From NCBI GenBank assembly GCA_004009845.1, contig RMBW01000053.1:124001-188000 (forward strand): a DNA stretch of 64,000 nt, written 5' to 3'. Both the position numbers and the translations under genes were made by a program. The notes under the pieces were generated by a model. It saw nothing but the letters and a program-made list of their open reading frames with translations. It made no database searches and was not told the origin of the DNA. Position 1 is the stretch's first letter. Each line of letters begins with the position of its first letter. This stretch comes from Davidsoniella eucalypti (taxonomy: Eukaryota > Ascomycota > Sordariomycetes > Microascales > Ceratocystidaceae). Positions 22,517 to 34,534 of this stretch are shown here, in pieces.

Positions 22517-24220
22517 ATGGCCCCTGACCTCAACTCCATGCCACCATCACCATTGGTTGGCGCCGATGCTTCTATTTTAAGCGACAATGGCTTCCTTGCT
22601 CCAGATTCTGCTCCTGGCAGTGACACTACTGAGGTATCCAAGCCTTATAACATCCTTTACATCATGGCCGACCAGCTGTCTGCGCCCTTCCTCAAGATGT
22701 ATAACCCAGACTCTCAAATCAAAACCCCCAACCTCGATGCTCTTGCTGCCAAGTCTGTTCAGTTCGATTCAGCCTACTGCCCATCACCTTTGTGCGCACC
22801 GTCCCGTATGAGCATGATCACTGGTTTGTTGCCCATGAAGATCGGCGCCTTCGACAACGCCACTCAGATCAGCAGCGACGTGCCCACTTACGCTCACTAC
22901 CTGCGTATGCAGGGTTACCACACTGCTCTGGCTGGCAAAATGCACTTTGTTGGCGACCAGCTGCATGGTTACGAGGATCGTCTGACCAGTGACATCTACC
23001 CTGGTGACTTTGGTTGGGTTGTCAACTGGGACAAGCCCGACACTCGTCTAGAATGGTACCACAATGCTTCGTCTATTATTCAAGCTGGCACTTGCGTGCG
23101 AAGTAACCAGTTGGATTATGACGAAGAAGTCATGTACCGCTCCACTCAGTATCTCTATGACCACGTCCGCCAAGGCGAAGACACTCGACCCTTTTCTCTG
23201 ACTGTTTCTCTCACTCACCCCCACGATCCGTACACTATCGAAGAGAAGTACTGGGATATGTACGAAGGTGTCGATATTGACCTTCCCAAGGTCAACATTC
23301 CCCGCGAGGAACAGGATGCCCACAGCAAGCGCCTACTCAAGGTCTGCGACCTTTGGGACGAGAACTTCAGCGAGGAGCAAATCAAGCGTGCTCGCAGGGC
23401 ATACTATGGTGCCGTCAGTTACGTCGATGACTGCATTGGCAAGCTTCTAGACACCCTGAAGAAGTGCAAGCTTGATAAGAACACCATTGTAGTCTTCAGT
23501 GGTGACCACGGTGACATGCTCGGCGAGCGTGGTCTATGGTACAAGATGAACTACTTCGAGCCATCTGTTCGTGTTCCTCTGTTGGTTTACCACCCCGACA
23601 AGTATGAACCTCACCGCGTCACCGCCAATGTTTCTACCATGGATATCCTTCCTACCATGTGTGATCTAGCAGGTACCAAGCCTATGGCTGAGCTTCCCCT
23701 CGACGGTCATTCTTTGATCCCTCACTGCGAGGGAACCGGCACTGACGAAAAGGTTTATGCCGAGTACACCGGTGAGGGCACCATCCAGCCCTTGATGATG
23801 ATCAAGGATAAGGAATGGAAGTTTGTGTACTGCCCTGCCGACGAAAGTCAACTATTCAACCTTGCCCGTGACCCCCTCGAGACAGTAAACCTTGTCCATC
23901 GTCTCAAAAAGCTAGGAGCCGTCACTCCCGAACTTCAAGAGGCACAGAACAAACTGATCGAGTTTGAAAAGGAGACTGCCGAGAAGTGGGACTTTGAGGA
24001 CATCACCCGACAGGTTCTTCTCTCGCAGCGCAAGAGACGTCTCGTCTGGTCGGCTCTGACGCGTGGTAAATTCACTAGCTGGGATCACAACCCTTCGGAT
24101 GACGGCCGCACCAAGTACATCAGATCACAGATTGATCTTGACGACCTTGAACGCTATGCTCGTTTCCCCGCTGTCGATAAACATGGACGGGAACTTGACC
24201 GTTATTACGGCCGTGCTTGA
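22517..24220 (+). CDS. Choline-sulfatase
   Basis: An intronless frame of 567 aa. The sulfatase signature CAPSRM (about residues 93-98) supplies the cysteine that becomes the catalytic formylglycine. The first metal-site aspartate lies in ILYIMADQ (about 47-54) and the second metal/His site in FSGDHGDMLGERG (about 329-341). The C-terminus (RQVLLSQRKRRLVW ... ITSWDHNP-like, about 500-545) matches the choline-sulfatase C-terminal extension rather than arylsulfatases. The enzyme hydrolyses choline-O-sulfate to choline and sulfate; fungi use this ester as an internal sulfur and osmolyte store. No signal peptide is visible, fitting a cytosolic enzyme. Regulation by sulfur limitation is usual for the family but no site is demonstrated here. 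Confidence 0.93.
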   Translation: MAPDLNSMPPSPLVGADASILSDNGFLAPDSAPGSDTTEVSKPYNILYIMADQLSAPFLKMYNPDSQIKTPNLDALAAKSVQFDSAYCPSPLCAPSRMSMITGLLPMKIGAFDNATQISSDVPTYAHYLRMQGYHTALAGKMHFVGDQLHGYEDRLTSDIYPGDFGWVVNWDKPDTRLEWYHNASSIIQAGTCVRSNQLDYDEEVMYRSTQYLYDHVRQGEDTRPFSLTVSLTHPHDPYTIEEKYWDMYEGVDIDLPKVNIPREEQDAHSKRLLKVCDLWDENFSEEQIKRARRAYYGAVSYVDDCIGKLLDTLKKCKLDKNTIVVFSGDHGDMLGERGLWYKMNYFEPSVRVPLLVYHPDKYEPHRVTANVSTMDILPTMCDLAGTKPMAELPLDGHSLIPHCEGTGTDEKVYAEYTGEGTIQPLMMIKDKEWKFVYCPADESQLFNLARDPLETVNLVHRLKKLGAVTPELQEAQNKLIEFEKETAEKWDFEDITRQVLLSQRKRRLVWSALTRGKFTSWDHNPSDDGRTKYIRSQIDLDDLERYARFPAVDKHGRELDRYYGRA

Positions 24221-24863
24221 AGAACTCACTAATTCTTCTGTACATTTTTATGACATGTTGTTTCTAACATTTTTTGGGTTTATTTCGTTTTATACATCGC
24301 AACACAATCACACAGCAAGCGTGTTTTCTTTTTGGGTTTTTTTAGCTAGTTATTGGAAATGAGTTCATATTACATATGTTTACAACAGTAGGAAAATAGA
24401 ACCAGGTTTATATCTATACAATAGTATCATTGCTTTTTCTTATAATATAAATATATACGATTGAAAATATAAACTTTCTAAGTCTTCGGTTGTCGTCAAT
24501 TCTATAACAGATGTCGTAAGGTCGTGCTCTTACATACACTTCCTCTAGGGTTACACTGCGAGTTGCAACCCTCCGAATATAGGACCCTGCCCCACTATGA
24601 TGCAACCACAACTTTCTTAGCCTTGTAGGATCAAGCCCCGCCTCCGATGCGACGTGATTGACAAAATGTAAGCTTTTGTCCAGAGCTTCAATTTATTTCC
24701 TCAGCCTTGCGTTTTCCTCCAACTTTGTAATTTTGAACTCGACCACCAAATTTGCATCTAAAAGTCCATTGGGATTGCCCATCAGAGACTGAAAAACAAC
24801 TTACACATTCGCGGCTCAGTTAAGCGACTTTTTCAAGATAATCACAGCGTGTAGACAACGAAA
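24221..24863. other. Intergenic, choline sulfatase to med8
   Basis: About 640 bp, AT-rich, including the sulfatase 3' end and the med8 promoter. Nothing else recognisable. Confidence 0.5.
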
Positions 24864-25783
24864 ATGGCGTCATTGAAGGTTACGCCGGAAGAGCTACGAG
24901 CTCTTGATCAGGCGCGCCAACGCTTCCTCCAGCTTTCGAACAGCATTGGAAGCTTAGGGACAGACGTGAGAAATAGAAATCCTCTGCCGAGTTTGTACGT
25001 GTCCATCTCTTTAGCATCATATGCATATGCAATCTACAAGTCATCAAAACTACACGATTTCACGCATTGCTAACTACAAGCCTCCATCGACACAGGGAAT
25101 CTCTCCTTGCGACTGAAACAATCATCTTCAAGGACCTTAGTTCTATCCAAGAGTTGATTGATCAGAATAGCGACCTGTTCCATCGTCTCGTTGTCCACCC
25201 TAGTACCAACTATCCTGGACGCACCTACGAACACGTGCTCACTCAATTACTACGCAAGAAACTCGAGCCCGAAGTCGAAGAGATTGTAGAGTCTGGGCGT
25301 CAGCGGGGCGCCATCGTGACCTTTACCAACGGTGTAGACGTAGCAGGTAACCCTCTACCTAGCGCCTCCGCGCCTCCATTCGTACCCACGAATGTCACAG
25401 TGGCGTCATCGAAGGCGGATATTCCGCCTGAAGATTTGGCGGCGTTGCGTGAGAAATGGTCGAATATTAGCTCGTGGTTGACGCAGCGGGTTGCGAAGTA
25501 TGCGACTGAAGAGGCTTCGGAGATTTATACGGCGGAGGAACAGAAGATGGGTACGGAAAATGTTCGTACGGGCTTGAAAAGAAATCTAGATTATGATAGT
25601 GATGAGGATGAGGTTGAGGAGGGTGAGGGTAATGGTCAGCAACAGCAGCAACAGTTGGATGTTGATCATGAAAGAATTCTAGGGTTTGGCGCAAGGTTGG
25701 ATATGGATATGCCGCAAAACTTTGATTTCGAGTCGAAGCGAGCGAAGGTAAAGCAAGGCGGTGGTCCACAAAGGAGACGTTAA
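24864..25783 (+). CDS. med8: Mediator complex subunit 8
   Basis: Two exons, 24864-24994 and 25096-25783, with a 101-nt intron (GTACGT...ACAG), giving about 272 aa. The N-terminus (LKVTPEELRALDQARQRFLQ) and the segment QNSDLFHRLVVHPSTNYPGR followed by LTQLLRKKLEPEVE are hallmarks of fungal Med8, a helical subunit of the Mediator head module that links transcription activators to RNA polymerase II. The tail is acidic and glutamine-rich (about 215-250), then basic. Length is normal for filamentous fungi. Confidence 0.92.
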
Positions 25784-27019
25784 ATGTGATATAGGATGTT
25801 GGTGTTTGTTATGGCGTTTTATTCTTTCTTTCTTTGTTTTACAGCATGGCGTTGGATCGGATTTTTGAGCTGGATACGCTTATAGTATTTGTATGGATGG
25901 AATTATACAATTATATACCTCATTTATGGCGTATACTTATCCTGATAACTTGATGACAGTAGTATGTAAGGGACGTCTATAAAGGCAAGCCACTACCAGC
26001 GGCAGTCCTGTTAGCCGTCCATTATAGGCATGAATACATTGATTTCGCTTTCAACTTTACACGAGCTATTTCCTGGTTCGATTCCAAGAACTCTACATAT
26101 CTGTATATGTAAAAGGGCTAAATACAACCTTAGATTTGATTGTTTCACGTCTGATGTATGTACATATAGTTGTATGTGATTGCTTGTTCTCCTTGGAGAT
26201 TACAAAGTCTTGGCATGTTTTAAAGCTTTCAGTGTGCAAAGAAGGAAACAGAAAAGAAAAGAAAAAAAAAGCCTTGGCGTTCCATTACTTTGTTTGGTAC
26301 ATATTAGAAACAAATAAGATAGTAAGAATATGTAAGTTAAAGCTTAGCTGAAGTTTAACCATTCATTGACTGTGATTAACTATAGATCATCAGCCCTAGT
26401 ATTTTATCAAAGCTCAAATGGTCGAATAGATGTTATCATATGTATTAATATGTATGTGTAAGCCCCAACCTTGACCGAGGTTAATGGTATAGTATGTACT
26501 TGCACTTTGAGATGTTTTGAAGACTCAATAATCTAGAAAACAACAATTGAACTGGAGTTTAAGTCAGTCAATTCAATGATCTTTAGTCGGTTAAACAAGC
26601 CCCTGGGGAAATAGTTCAAGGAACAAGCCGGGCCACTAGACTTGTGCGGCCCCTTACTAACTATGAAAACAGTTGACAAGTGGCATAATTAGTGAAGGTT
26701 CAGATATATATATGATATTGATACCGATTTGTAGTCACGATATTTTCAGCTAGAAGTGAATTGTTTTCTCTAGAACATCAGCAAAGTTGAGAGAAATAGC
26801 GTCGGTAGCCCAAGTTTGTTTGCTTGAGAACACAAACTGTAAGTCTAAGCGGGCCTTGTTTCCCTGGTTGTTATACTTGGCGAGTTAAACCCGGAGAAAG
26901 TACAGGATGGGGGAAGAAAAAACCGGAAGGGAGAGGTTAGAGGGTCTGTATCTCCATTGAAATCTCGTCTAATTTGACGGAATGCAACCTCTGTCCTGCT
27001 AATCCTAGCTAGCAGTTAG
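25784..27019. other. Intergenic, AT-rich
   Basis: About 1.2 kb downstream of med8 ending at the transposon copy at 27028. Only short chance frames; no gene, tRNA or repeat that I can support. Confidence 0.4.
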
Positions 27020-27027
27020 TTAATAAA

Positions 27028-27408
27028 GGGAACTTTGTACTTTAGCACCGCACATTGGGCCACAAAATATCAAGTAGCTGCCAGCTGGCAAAGTGCCATG
27101 CATTCTTTATTCCTTTTTTGTCACCATATTTAAAAAAAGATTACAATACTTACAGATGTACATCTTTAATCGAGATATCAAAATAAAATTTATTTTATTT
27201 CATTTCTTTTTTAAATGCAGAATACATTATCCATTATATTCCTCATCAATCATATGTATGGTGCTGCTCTCTGTCTGAGTTTGACGTTGATATCTTCAAC
27301 ATAGATGATGGTAAGGCCATGATGCTCGCTTTAGTTACATTTTTACCTTTCTGAAGACCCCTGCTATTTGTGCTGAAGTACCTGTGCGGTGCTAAAGTAC
27401 CAAGTCTC
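27028..27408. mobile_element. Non-autonomous TIR element, copy A (MITE-like, probably hAT)
   Basis: A 381-bp element bounded by inverted ends: GTACTTTAGCACCGCAC at 27037-27053 is matched by its exact inverse GTGCGGTGCTAAAGTAC at 27384-27400, with looser pairing out to the edges. It is flanked by a perfect 8-bp direct repeat TTAATAAA (27020-27027 and 27409-27416), the target-duplication length of hAT transposons. There is no transposase frame. The interior (about 27080-27325) is clearly similar to copy B at 54333-54996, sharing stretches such as CCATTATATTCCTCATCAAT. The subterminal end is doubled relative to copy B (two GTGCTGAAGTAC-like ends in tandem). Confidence 0.85.
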
Positions 27409-27416
27409 TTAATAAA

Positions 27417-29339
27417 CAGGAAGAATAGTGTTCATTGCCATAGAAGAAGCTCTGGCCATTCAGTGTCTGGCATAGCTTGAATACGGATAAGGACTGCGTA
27501 TAAAAAAACCACTATGTAGAGTTTCCTGACTTCTAACTAGAGGACCGTGATGTTCTTCTTGCAAGAAACGGTGATATCAAAGCGGTGAATGGAGGCTTGA
27601 CACAGAAGAAGAATGGGCTTGTATTGGCTGCAGGAATATATGAAAGGAGAGGAATGAACAGCCACACCGATCGGACGGGGCGGCGTGTTTCGAAATTTGC
27701 TTAATGTACGGCAATCGAGTAGATCAAGTCAAGGAGAACATTGTTGTTTAGGGCAAGTGATTGTCTTGTGGACGATCGAATCATGAACGTCGCTGTATAG
27801 GAATAGAATGGGAACAAGAATAGGTGTCAAGATGCGGTATTTTTACTGTATACAACTAGTTAGTTATATCTGTAGTTGAATTGTATGTATACGTAGAGAC
27901 AGATAATGAATTAATCATTTTCTTAGTGGGGGGCAGTGCAAGTAATGACTTGGTTTTGGGCCGCTGTATTTTGTGTTTGATTTTGATGCGTTTCTGTCCT
28001 TTTTGAAACAATCCTTACAAGGAAAGCACCAACCTAATCAAATATCAGCATACAAAAATTGAAGCCAGAGCCTAGAAAACCAGCTAATAGCCTGCAATAG
28101 TACATATACATTAGGTACTTGTGAGAAGACTAGGGCTGATATAGCACATATACTAATATAATGATGCATAACGATAAGAAACTAGACAAAACATAGGCAG
28201 GCCAATGTGAATTAATCACCCTATGTAATATTATTTTTGTTTCTTGTTTCTCTATCTCTCTATCTCCAACGCAAGGCTCCCCTGGAATATGCAGCCGACC
28301 ACCAACCATAATGCACCTAGAACAAGCGAAGCATAGCAAATAACGGCGCCAATCTCAGTGGAATAGCTGTACATCTATGTAACGACAGATACATGTAATT
28401 CTTCTTTCGTCCACGATTAATGACGGCACATGGGGTGTAAACGCAGACTTGGCAGCACAGATATATGTAACAAAAAAAAAATCGAATGAAAAGGCGCGTT
28501 ACAACAACATATAACGGGCCGTCTAGGAGCCAGCAAATAATAGTAACTGCCCTGATTCTCGAACACTGGCCGTATGAACGGATGTGAAGCAAGTAATTGC
28601 GGCGTCTCAATATCATTCTATTTATTAGTATATTGTAAACAAAGAGTAGGAGTTGCAGTTACTACCTTTCTCCTATCTGTGTTATTTGAACTTGGGCTCT
28701 TTCCCTGTTTTCTTCCTCAGCGCAACTCCTTCCTTCCTTTTTATTATTCTTTGTTTTTATTCCAGCTTCAGAACTCCAGACTTGTAAATACTTTATCTAT
28801 TTCTCTACTTCTCTATTTCTTGACTTTGTTGCCTTGTTTTGATTTCCTTTCAATGTGCTCTTTTTAATTGAAACTCTATCGTCGGTGCTTCTTCTCTTTT
28901 GCTACATTTTGTAGCGTTTCCATCGTATTGAATTGTTTCTGGTTTAACTTAGCGTCATATTCATTCTATGCTCTAATTGAAGGTACGTACATATATCGAG
29001 TTGTTTATGTGGCTTCCTTGTGATATATTCGATATTCTTCGCGGCCAATTCCGGACTGTAGACGACGTGTTGCGGACAATTCAAAGCATTGCTAGCTCTT
29101 TAGCTCTTTGAAATTGTCGAATACGAGCTTAGCCGCGTAATTGGATGCGTTTTAACAGAAGCCGAACATTGTTGAACGGGGCAAAGATCACATCTAAATT
29201 CAATGCCAAGTACTTTGTCATGTTAACGAACCCAGATTTCTGCAGCAACATCACACCACTAGTTATTGAACCATTATTCAAGAGCTGAACACGACTATAT
29301 ATCCTACGCTCTGTGAGCTTCTTTCCATCTTCGCCAACA
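27417..29339. other. Intergenic upstream of the acyltransferase gene
   Basis: About 1.9 kb without a supported gene. It is T-rich from about 28.6 to 29.0 kb, consistent with a promoter/leader. Frames of up to about 99 codons occur on both strands but show no domain or ATG context of note. Confidence 0.4.
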
Positions 29340-30740
29340 ATGGGGTTCCGTACGAATAGGCTGTTGACGGCCTTGGTCCCCAGCTTCATCTCCGATCGCA
29401 TAGACCCGGCCGGGCCAAAGAAGTATAAGATACATCCGACTTCATATCTAGACGGTCTGCGCGGTGTTGCCTGCTTACTCGTCTTCTTCTGCCACTACAC
29501 CGAAGAAAACCACTATCACATCAGTCGCTACTACTACAGCGAAGAGGCACCTAAGGTTTGGGTCCAATTCCCGTATATTCGTCTCATCTTCTCTGGCCGC
29601 CCCATGGTCCACATTTTCTTCATTATCTCCGGGTTTGCGCTATCTCTAAAGCCCCTTCGCCATATCCACCAAAACGAGTATGACAAGGCCTATACCGCTG
29701 TGGCTTCTTCCATCATCCGCCGTCCTGTTCGCTTGTTTGGGCCATGCATTGTCTCTACATTCATCATTATGGTCATGCTACAGATGAATCTACTTTGGAC
29801 ACCCTATCCTACTCTGAGTGAGCAAGTATACAACTGGCTGTGGACTCTGGGTAACCAGATCTGCTGGCCATGGGCATGGGAACGAGACATGCTCCCTAGT
29901 TATGACGTGCATCTGTGGACTATTCCCATTGAGTTTGTTCACTCTATGCTTGTTTTCATCTTTCTACTTCCATTGGCTATTGTCAAGCCTAACATACGTC
30001 TTCTACTTATTCCTGCTTTGGCCATCTACTGTCAAGCCTGTGGAAATTGGGCTGGTTTCGAGTTTATCTCTGGCATCTTCATGGCCGAGCTTCATTTGCG
30101 CGATTCTTTGCCTAAGAACGGAATTGCACCTGTGTCCCTAGAGAAGGCCAATGCCAAGAAGCGCCCACTTCGCACTCTACTACGTACCATCTTCTTCACC
30201 GTGACGCTTACTTTCTGTTTCTACCTCAACGGCTGGCCGAACTTGGAGCGTGATATGACGCCTTTCTTCCAGACTCTACACGACTTAACGCCTAGCAAGT
30301 CCGCTGCCAACGGTTACGGTGCGGTGCAAAAGTTTTGGTTCAGTTTTACTGGACTGTTTGTTGTTTGGGCTATCGGCGAGCTGGACTGGGCCATTGGGTT
30401 CCTCAACAATGGTTTCTCACAATATCTGGGTCGTGTAAGCTATGCTATGTACATCGTGCATGGCCCAGTACTCAACCTTATCCAGCGCCGTGTTGTAGGT
30501 CAAGCCGGCGAAGGCCCGGTCGGAGAGCCGGGAACACCCGAGTACTCGTCTGGAAAGGACCCGATAGGCCTCAACGGTTTCTTCGGTCTCTACACACCGA
30601 CCCAAATGGTCATTTCGTGGATGGCCGGACTAGTGGTCATGGGCCCTGTAGTGTTTGCTGTTGCGGATGTCTTCTGGCGCTACGTAGACATCCCGATGGT
30701 TAACCTAGCCAGGCGGATAGAACGACTTCTAGTAAGATAG
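29340..30740 (+). CDS. Acyltransferase-3 (OatA/NolL-like) membrane protein
   Basis: An intronless protein of 466 aa from ATG 29340; an in-frame GTG 27 nt upstream extends the frame but is not a likely fungal start. After a short N-terminus comes SYLDGLRGVACLLVFFCHY (about residues 33-52), the classic acyltransferase-3 opening with the catalytic-type His, then about ten hydrophobic spans, including FIISGFALSLKPLR and LWTIPIEFVHSMLVF. The C-terminal SYAMYIVHGP motif (about 370-380) completes the family pattern. These proteins move acyl groups onto extracytoplasmic sugars or lipids; the substrate cannot be told from sequence. Confidence 0.88.
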   Translation: MGFRTNRLLTALVPSFISDRIDPAGPKKYKIHPTSYLDGLRGVACLLVFFCHYTEENHYHISRYYYSEEAPKVWVQFPYIRLIFSGRPMVHIFFIISGFALSLKPLRHIHQNEYDKAYTAVASSIIRRPVRLFGPCIVSTFIIMVMLQMNLLWTPYPTLSEQVYNWLWTLGNQICWPWAWERDMLPSYDVHLWTIPIEFVHSMLVFIFLLPLAIVKPNIRLLLIPALAIYCQACGNWAGFEFISGIFMAELHLRDSLPKNGIAPVSLEKANAKKRPLRTLLRTIFFTVTLTFCFYLNGWPNLERDMTPFFQTLHDLTPSKSAANGYGAVQKFWFSFTGLFVVWAIGELDWAIGFLNNGFSQYLGRVSYAMYIVHGPVLNLIQRRVVGQAGEGPVGEPGTPEYSSGKDPIGLNGFFGLYTPTQMVISWMAGLVVMGPVVFAVADVFWRYVDIPMVNLARRIERLLVR

Positions 30741-31366
30741 ATGCTATTAGACGAGAAGGGAAGTCCGTAATGTTTGTTTTAGTATAGTTTCTTTTTTTGC
30801 TGCACAACACCACACGGTCGGGCGACTGGCGAAGTTATAATAGGCACATTGATTCGCTTTTTAGTCTTCTCCATATATCTACTTAAATTGTATTTTTCTA
30901 TTATCAAGTAAATCTCTTACAGCTAAACTGTGTACAACCATCTTAATCGTGTTTACTTATGGGGGATCTGTCACCTTCAAGAAGCACGATTGCATGATGC
31001 CGATCGTCAATGCCGCCGTTCTCAGCCGGTCGGAATAACGACTCCTTCAGCACCTGCAGACAATGCGATGCAACGCCAGGTGGAATTTAGTTTTCGGCGG
31101 CAATTAACTGAGCTAGAAACAATGCTGTAAACACCCCGCACGATTGCGACAGAAGCGCAAAGCACACGAAAGATGAGAGAAAAGAAGAGAAAAGGCCGCA
31201 ACAGGTAGGCGGCTTAGTAAAGCAAGACACAGCGCTCTTATCTGAATTTATTTGTGATACAGTTGGAGGATCGATTTGTCGTCCTGGTTGTTTTCTTCCA
31301 CCAACACCATACAGATTACAATATTTACAATAAACTAATACAACAACATTTTGCTACGAACACAAA
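30741..31366. other. Intergenic, acyltransferase to aldo/keto reductase
   Basis: About 625 bp, probably the acyltransferase 3' end and the reductase promoter; A-rich just before the reductase ATG. No other feature seen. Confidence 0.5.
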
Positions 31367-32482
31367 ATGCCTAAGTCCTCTGCTTCCGCTATGAAGTACC
31401 GCTTTCTGGGCCGCTCTGGTCTTCAAGTTTCGGTTCTTTCGCTCGGTGGCTGGATCACCTTTGGCGGACACGTCAACGACGAAGCTACCTTTGAGTGCAT
31501 GAAGGCGGCGTACGATGCTGGCGTTAACTTTTTCGACACTGCGGAAGGCTACTCCGCTGGCGAAAGCGAGCGTGTGATGGGCGAGGCCATCAAGAAGTTT
31601 GGCTGGAAACGTAACGATTTGGTTATCTCGACCAAGGTAAGACAGAGGGAGAGAGAGAGCCAGAAGCTCTATACAGAGTTCTATCTATGTCATATGCTAA
31701 CTAGAGTTTACTAGATCTACTTTGGCTCAGCCCACGGAGACTCGCCTGTCAACAACAAGGGCCTGTCCCGCAAGCATGTCATCGAGGCCACCAATGCCTC
31801 GCTGAAGCGTCTTCAGCTCGAGTACGTCGACCTGATCTTTGCTCACCGGCCTGACCGCAGCACACCGATCGAAGAGACAGTACGAGCCTTCAACTATCTT
31901 ATTGATAGCGGCAAGGCCTTCTACTGGGGCACATCTGAATGGGACGCCGACGAGATTGCACAGGCTTGGCGTGTAGCAGACCGGCTCGGCCTGATCGGCC
32001 CCGTCATGGAGCAGTCAGCATACAACATGTTGCAACGCGAGCGCATCGAGTCCGAATACGCCCATCTATACCGCGAAGTCGGCCTAGGTCTTACCGTCTT
32101 CTCGCCCATGTACCAGGGCGTGCTGTCGGGCAAGTACAATGCCGGTGGTATCCCCGACGACTCACGGTTTGCCCAGCAAAAGGTCGAGTACATCAAGGGC
32201 TTCTGGCAACGAACGGACAAGTCGAAGTGGGACGGTATCGTCGATCAGGTGCGTTTGCTAGAGCCCATTGCGCAGAAGCTGGGCTGCAAGCTGGGCCAGT
32301 TGGCGCTAGCCTGGGTCATCAAGAATGAGAACGTTAGCACAGCTATCATGGGCGCTAGCTCAGTCGAGCAGGTCAAGGAAAACCTGGAGGCGCTTGCATA
32401 CGTTGACAAGCTGGTGCCCGAGATTCTAGCGGAAATCGATGAGATTCTGCAGAACAAGCCGCCAGCCCGTCAAGTGTTCTAA
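31367..32482 (+). CDS. Aldo/keto reductase, potassium-channel beta-subunit type (AKR6-like)
   Basis: Two exons, 31367-31636 and 31715-32482; the 78-nt intron (GTAAGA...CTAG) carries a GCTAAC branch-type site. The product is 345 aa. The catalytic tetrad is visible: Asp and Tyr in FFDTAEGYSAGESE (about residues 55-68), Lys in VISTK (about 86-90) and His in IFAHRPD (about 128-134). The C-terminal IMGASSVEQVKENLEAL is the usual NADPH-binding loop. Sequence is closest to voltage-gated K+ channel beta-like reductases, which in fungi are soluble NADPH oxidoreductases acting on aldehydes; a channel partner is not implied. Complete and intact. Confidence 0.92.
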
Positions 32483-33368
32483 GTGTTTATAAGGTGACAA
32501 GTCTATACGTAGCCAGGGTTTACTAGGACAGTAACCCTGACTTACAACGCCTAAGCTTTAAGTGTTTATTTTTAGCTTAGTCATCGTCTTTTGTAGTGGC
32601 TTGTACTAGGAGCTTAAGAAATCTCGGGTAGCCAAAGCAGGACGAGCCGTCCTAAATAAAACAAGGCCTAAAACGCAACCCCTCCAACAGTGCTCTTTCG
32701 CAGGATGAAGTGACTATTGTAGTTAAAGCCAGCTTTCTCATATGCTGTACATAAACAAAGGCGCCCTAGAAAAAAAAAAGACAGCTTGTATGCAGCATCG
32801 CATTTAATATTTTTGGCTGGCATGCGTTAGCGATCTTTGTCTTTTGCTCCCTCGATTCACTAAGCCATCTGAACGATTCTTTTTCCTACTAAAAACCTCC
32901 TGCGCTTTCTATCGCTGCCATTGGCGCTCCTACGCGAGAATTAAGAACAACTGTTCTTCTGGTCGTCTCGAATCTATCAGTAGAATTGGGGCCCTTCATC
33001 CATATCTTCTTTCCACCCTGACATCGTCGTTATCGTTGTTTGTCCTCTCAGCACCATATCCATCGTCGATTTCGTCTGACCTGTTCATTCAACTTTGTCT
33101 TTTCCAGTTCGACTTGCTTTCTTAGGCAAAATCGTTTAGCTGGGCTTGGCTTCCTGAACCCACAGACATTAACAACGTCTCAACCTGCCGTCCAAGGGAG
33201 CTGCTCTGTCTGCTCCATTTCTAGTATAGGCTCTAAAGGATACCCAATCGCATCCACCATCGCCAACTATCGAAAGAAGTTGTTCTCTGCGCCTGTCCAC
33301 CAATTGCTAGCTATTCTTCGCATCACTGCTCCTATCTAATCTGCCGCCTTCCGCCGATTGCCGCCATC
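32483..33368. other. Intergenic, reductase to J-protein
   Basis: About 890 bp. The second half is pyrimidine-rich and probably the promoter and leader of the J-protein gene. No coding feature supported. Confidence 0.45.
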
Positions 33369-34534
33369 ATGTGCAGCGGCACTCTTTCCATCCTGGGCTG
33401 GTGGTTTCTGCCCACGGTATGTCTGTCCCTGTATCTCCTCGTCCCCAGCCCTCTTAGCAATAGCCACACACTCTAGCCTTTCACTCGCTAACTTGTCATT
33501 TTGTACTGTAGATGGTCACCGGCTGGATCCAGTCCTTCTGGTACAGCCTTACTATTCGCGCCGGCAACCCACATCCTCCCCCAGGCTCCCCGCGCCATAC
33601 CCAGCACCGGCGCATCATCCAGGCGCTTGTAATATCCGCCTACCTAACCTACACCATCATCGAGACTGACTACGAGATTGGCCGCGCCGGCAACTTCTAC
33701 ACAGCTTTGGGCGTCACCCCAGACGCCTCTGAGCGCGAAATCAAGTCTCGCTTCCGCCGTTTAGCAGCCATACACCACCCCGACAAGGCGACGACCGAGG
33801 AAACTTCAGCCGAATTCTTCATCATGCTCAAGACGGCCGCCGACACATTGACAGACAGTGGTATGCGCTTTGCCTACGACCGCTTCGGCGCCGGAGTGCA
33901 TGAGTGGAAGCATTGCGTTACTGCATATGACTACTTAATGCGTGGCGTTATGGACACATTCCTGCCACACTACCTAGGCACTGCCATGGTTCTCTACGTG
34001 CTAGGCTTCTTCGGGCTCATGGACTCGGGTCGTTTCTGGCGCTGGCTCTTGTTAATCAGCATGTTGATATCGGAGATTGTGCTAGTCACACGTCCGGAGT
34101 TGCCATTCTTCTTTGCGCGTGTGCTTAATCCAGTCCTAGGCTTTACGATTGGTCGTGCGCCATACGTTCAGTTTCAGGTCATCACGTTGCTACGCCGATT
34201 GTCTATCACGCTTGCGATTGCTCTGGCCCAACTAGGCCCGGTGATCTTCCCCAATGACGGCGCAACAGGCAAGGCAGACAAGGCACTTGCTCAAAGCCTT
34301 GGCCGGCTCGAGGGCATCGCAGGCGGATTGGACAAGGAGATAACAGCGGTGCTAAACGTAGAGTTTGCACCATTCAAAGATGACGCAGCCATGATTACAG
34401 CATTACGAGGCCAAGTTAAAGACTGGCTGGTGCAGAACACCATTCGGTCTGACCCAATGGTTGTCGATGCCATGGGTAATTCTCTCCGTAAACGGCGGAC
34501 AGATGCACCGCACGGAGCTCGCGGAACAACTTGA
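33369..34534 (+). CDS. Membrane-bound J-domain (Hsp40) protein
   Basis: Two exons, 33369-33416 (16 codons, MCSGTLSILGWWFLPT) and 33512-34534, joined in phase 0 across a 95-nt intron (GTATGT...GTAG); total 356 aa. The second exon itself opens with ATG, so a shorter 340-aa form is possible, but the hydrophobic first exon fits related fungal proteins. A J domain (about residues 66-135) contains the essential HPD in AAIHHPDKAT. Several membrane spans follow (about 160-250), and the C-terminus is hydrophilic and basic. J proteins recruit and stimulate Hsp70; this topology suggests an ER or other endomembrane site. The exact partner is unknown. Confidence 0.88.

Noticed and set aside
26070..26092. 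GGTTCGATTCC, a T-loop-like word
   Set aside because: One T-stem pair fails and the sequence 70 nt upstream does not pair with the would-be acceptor stem.
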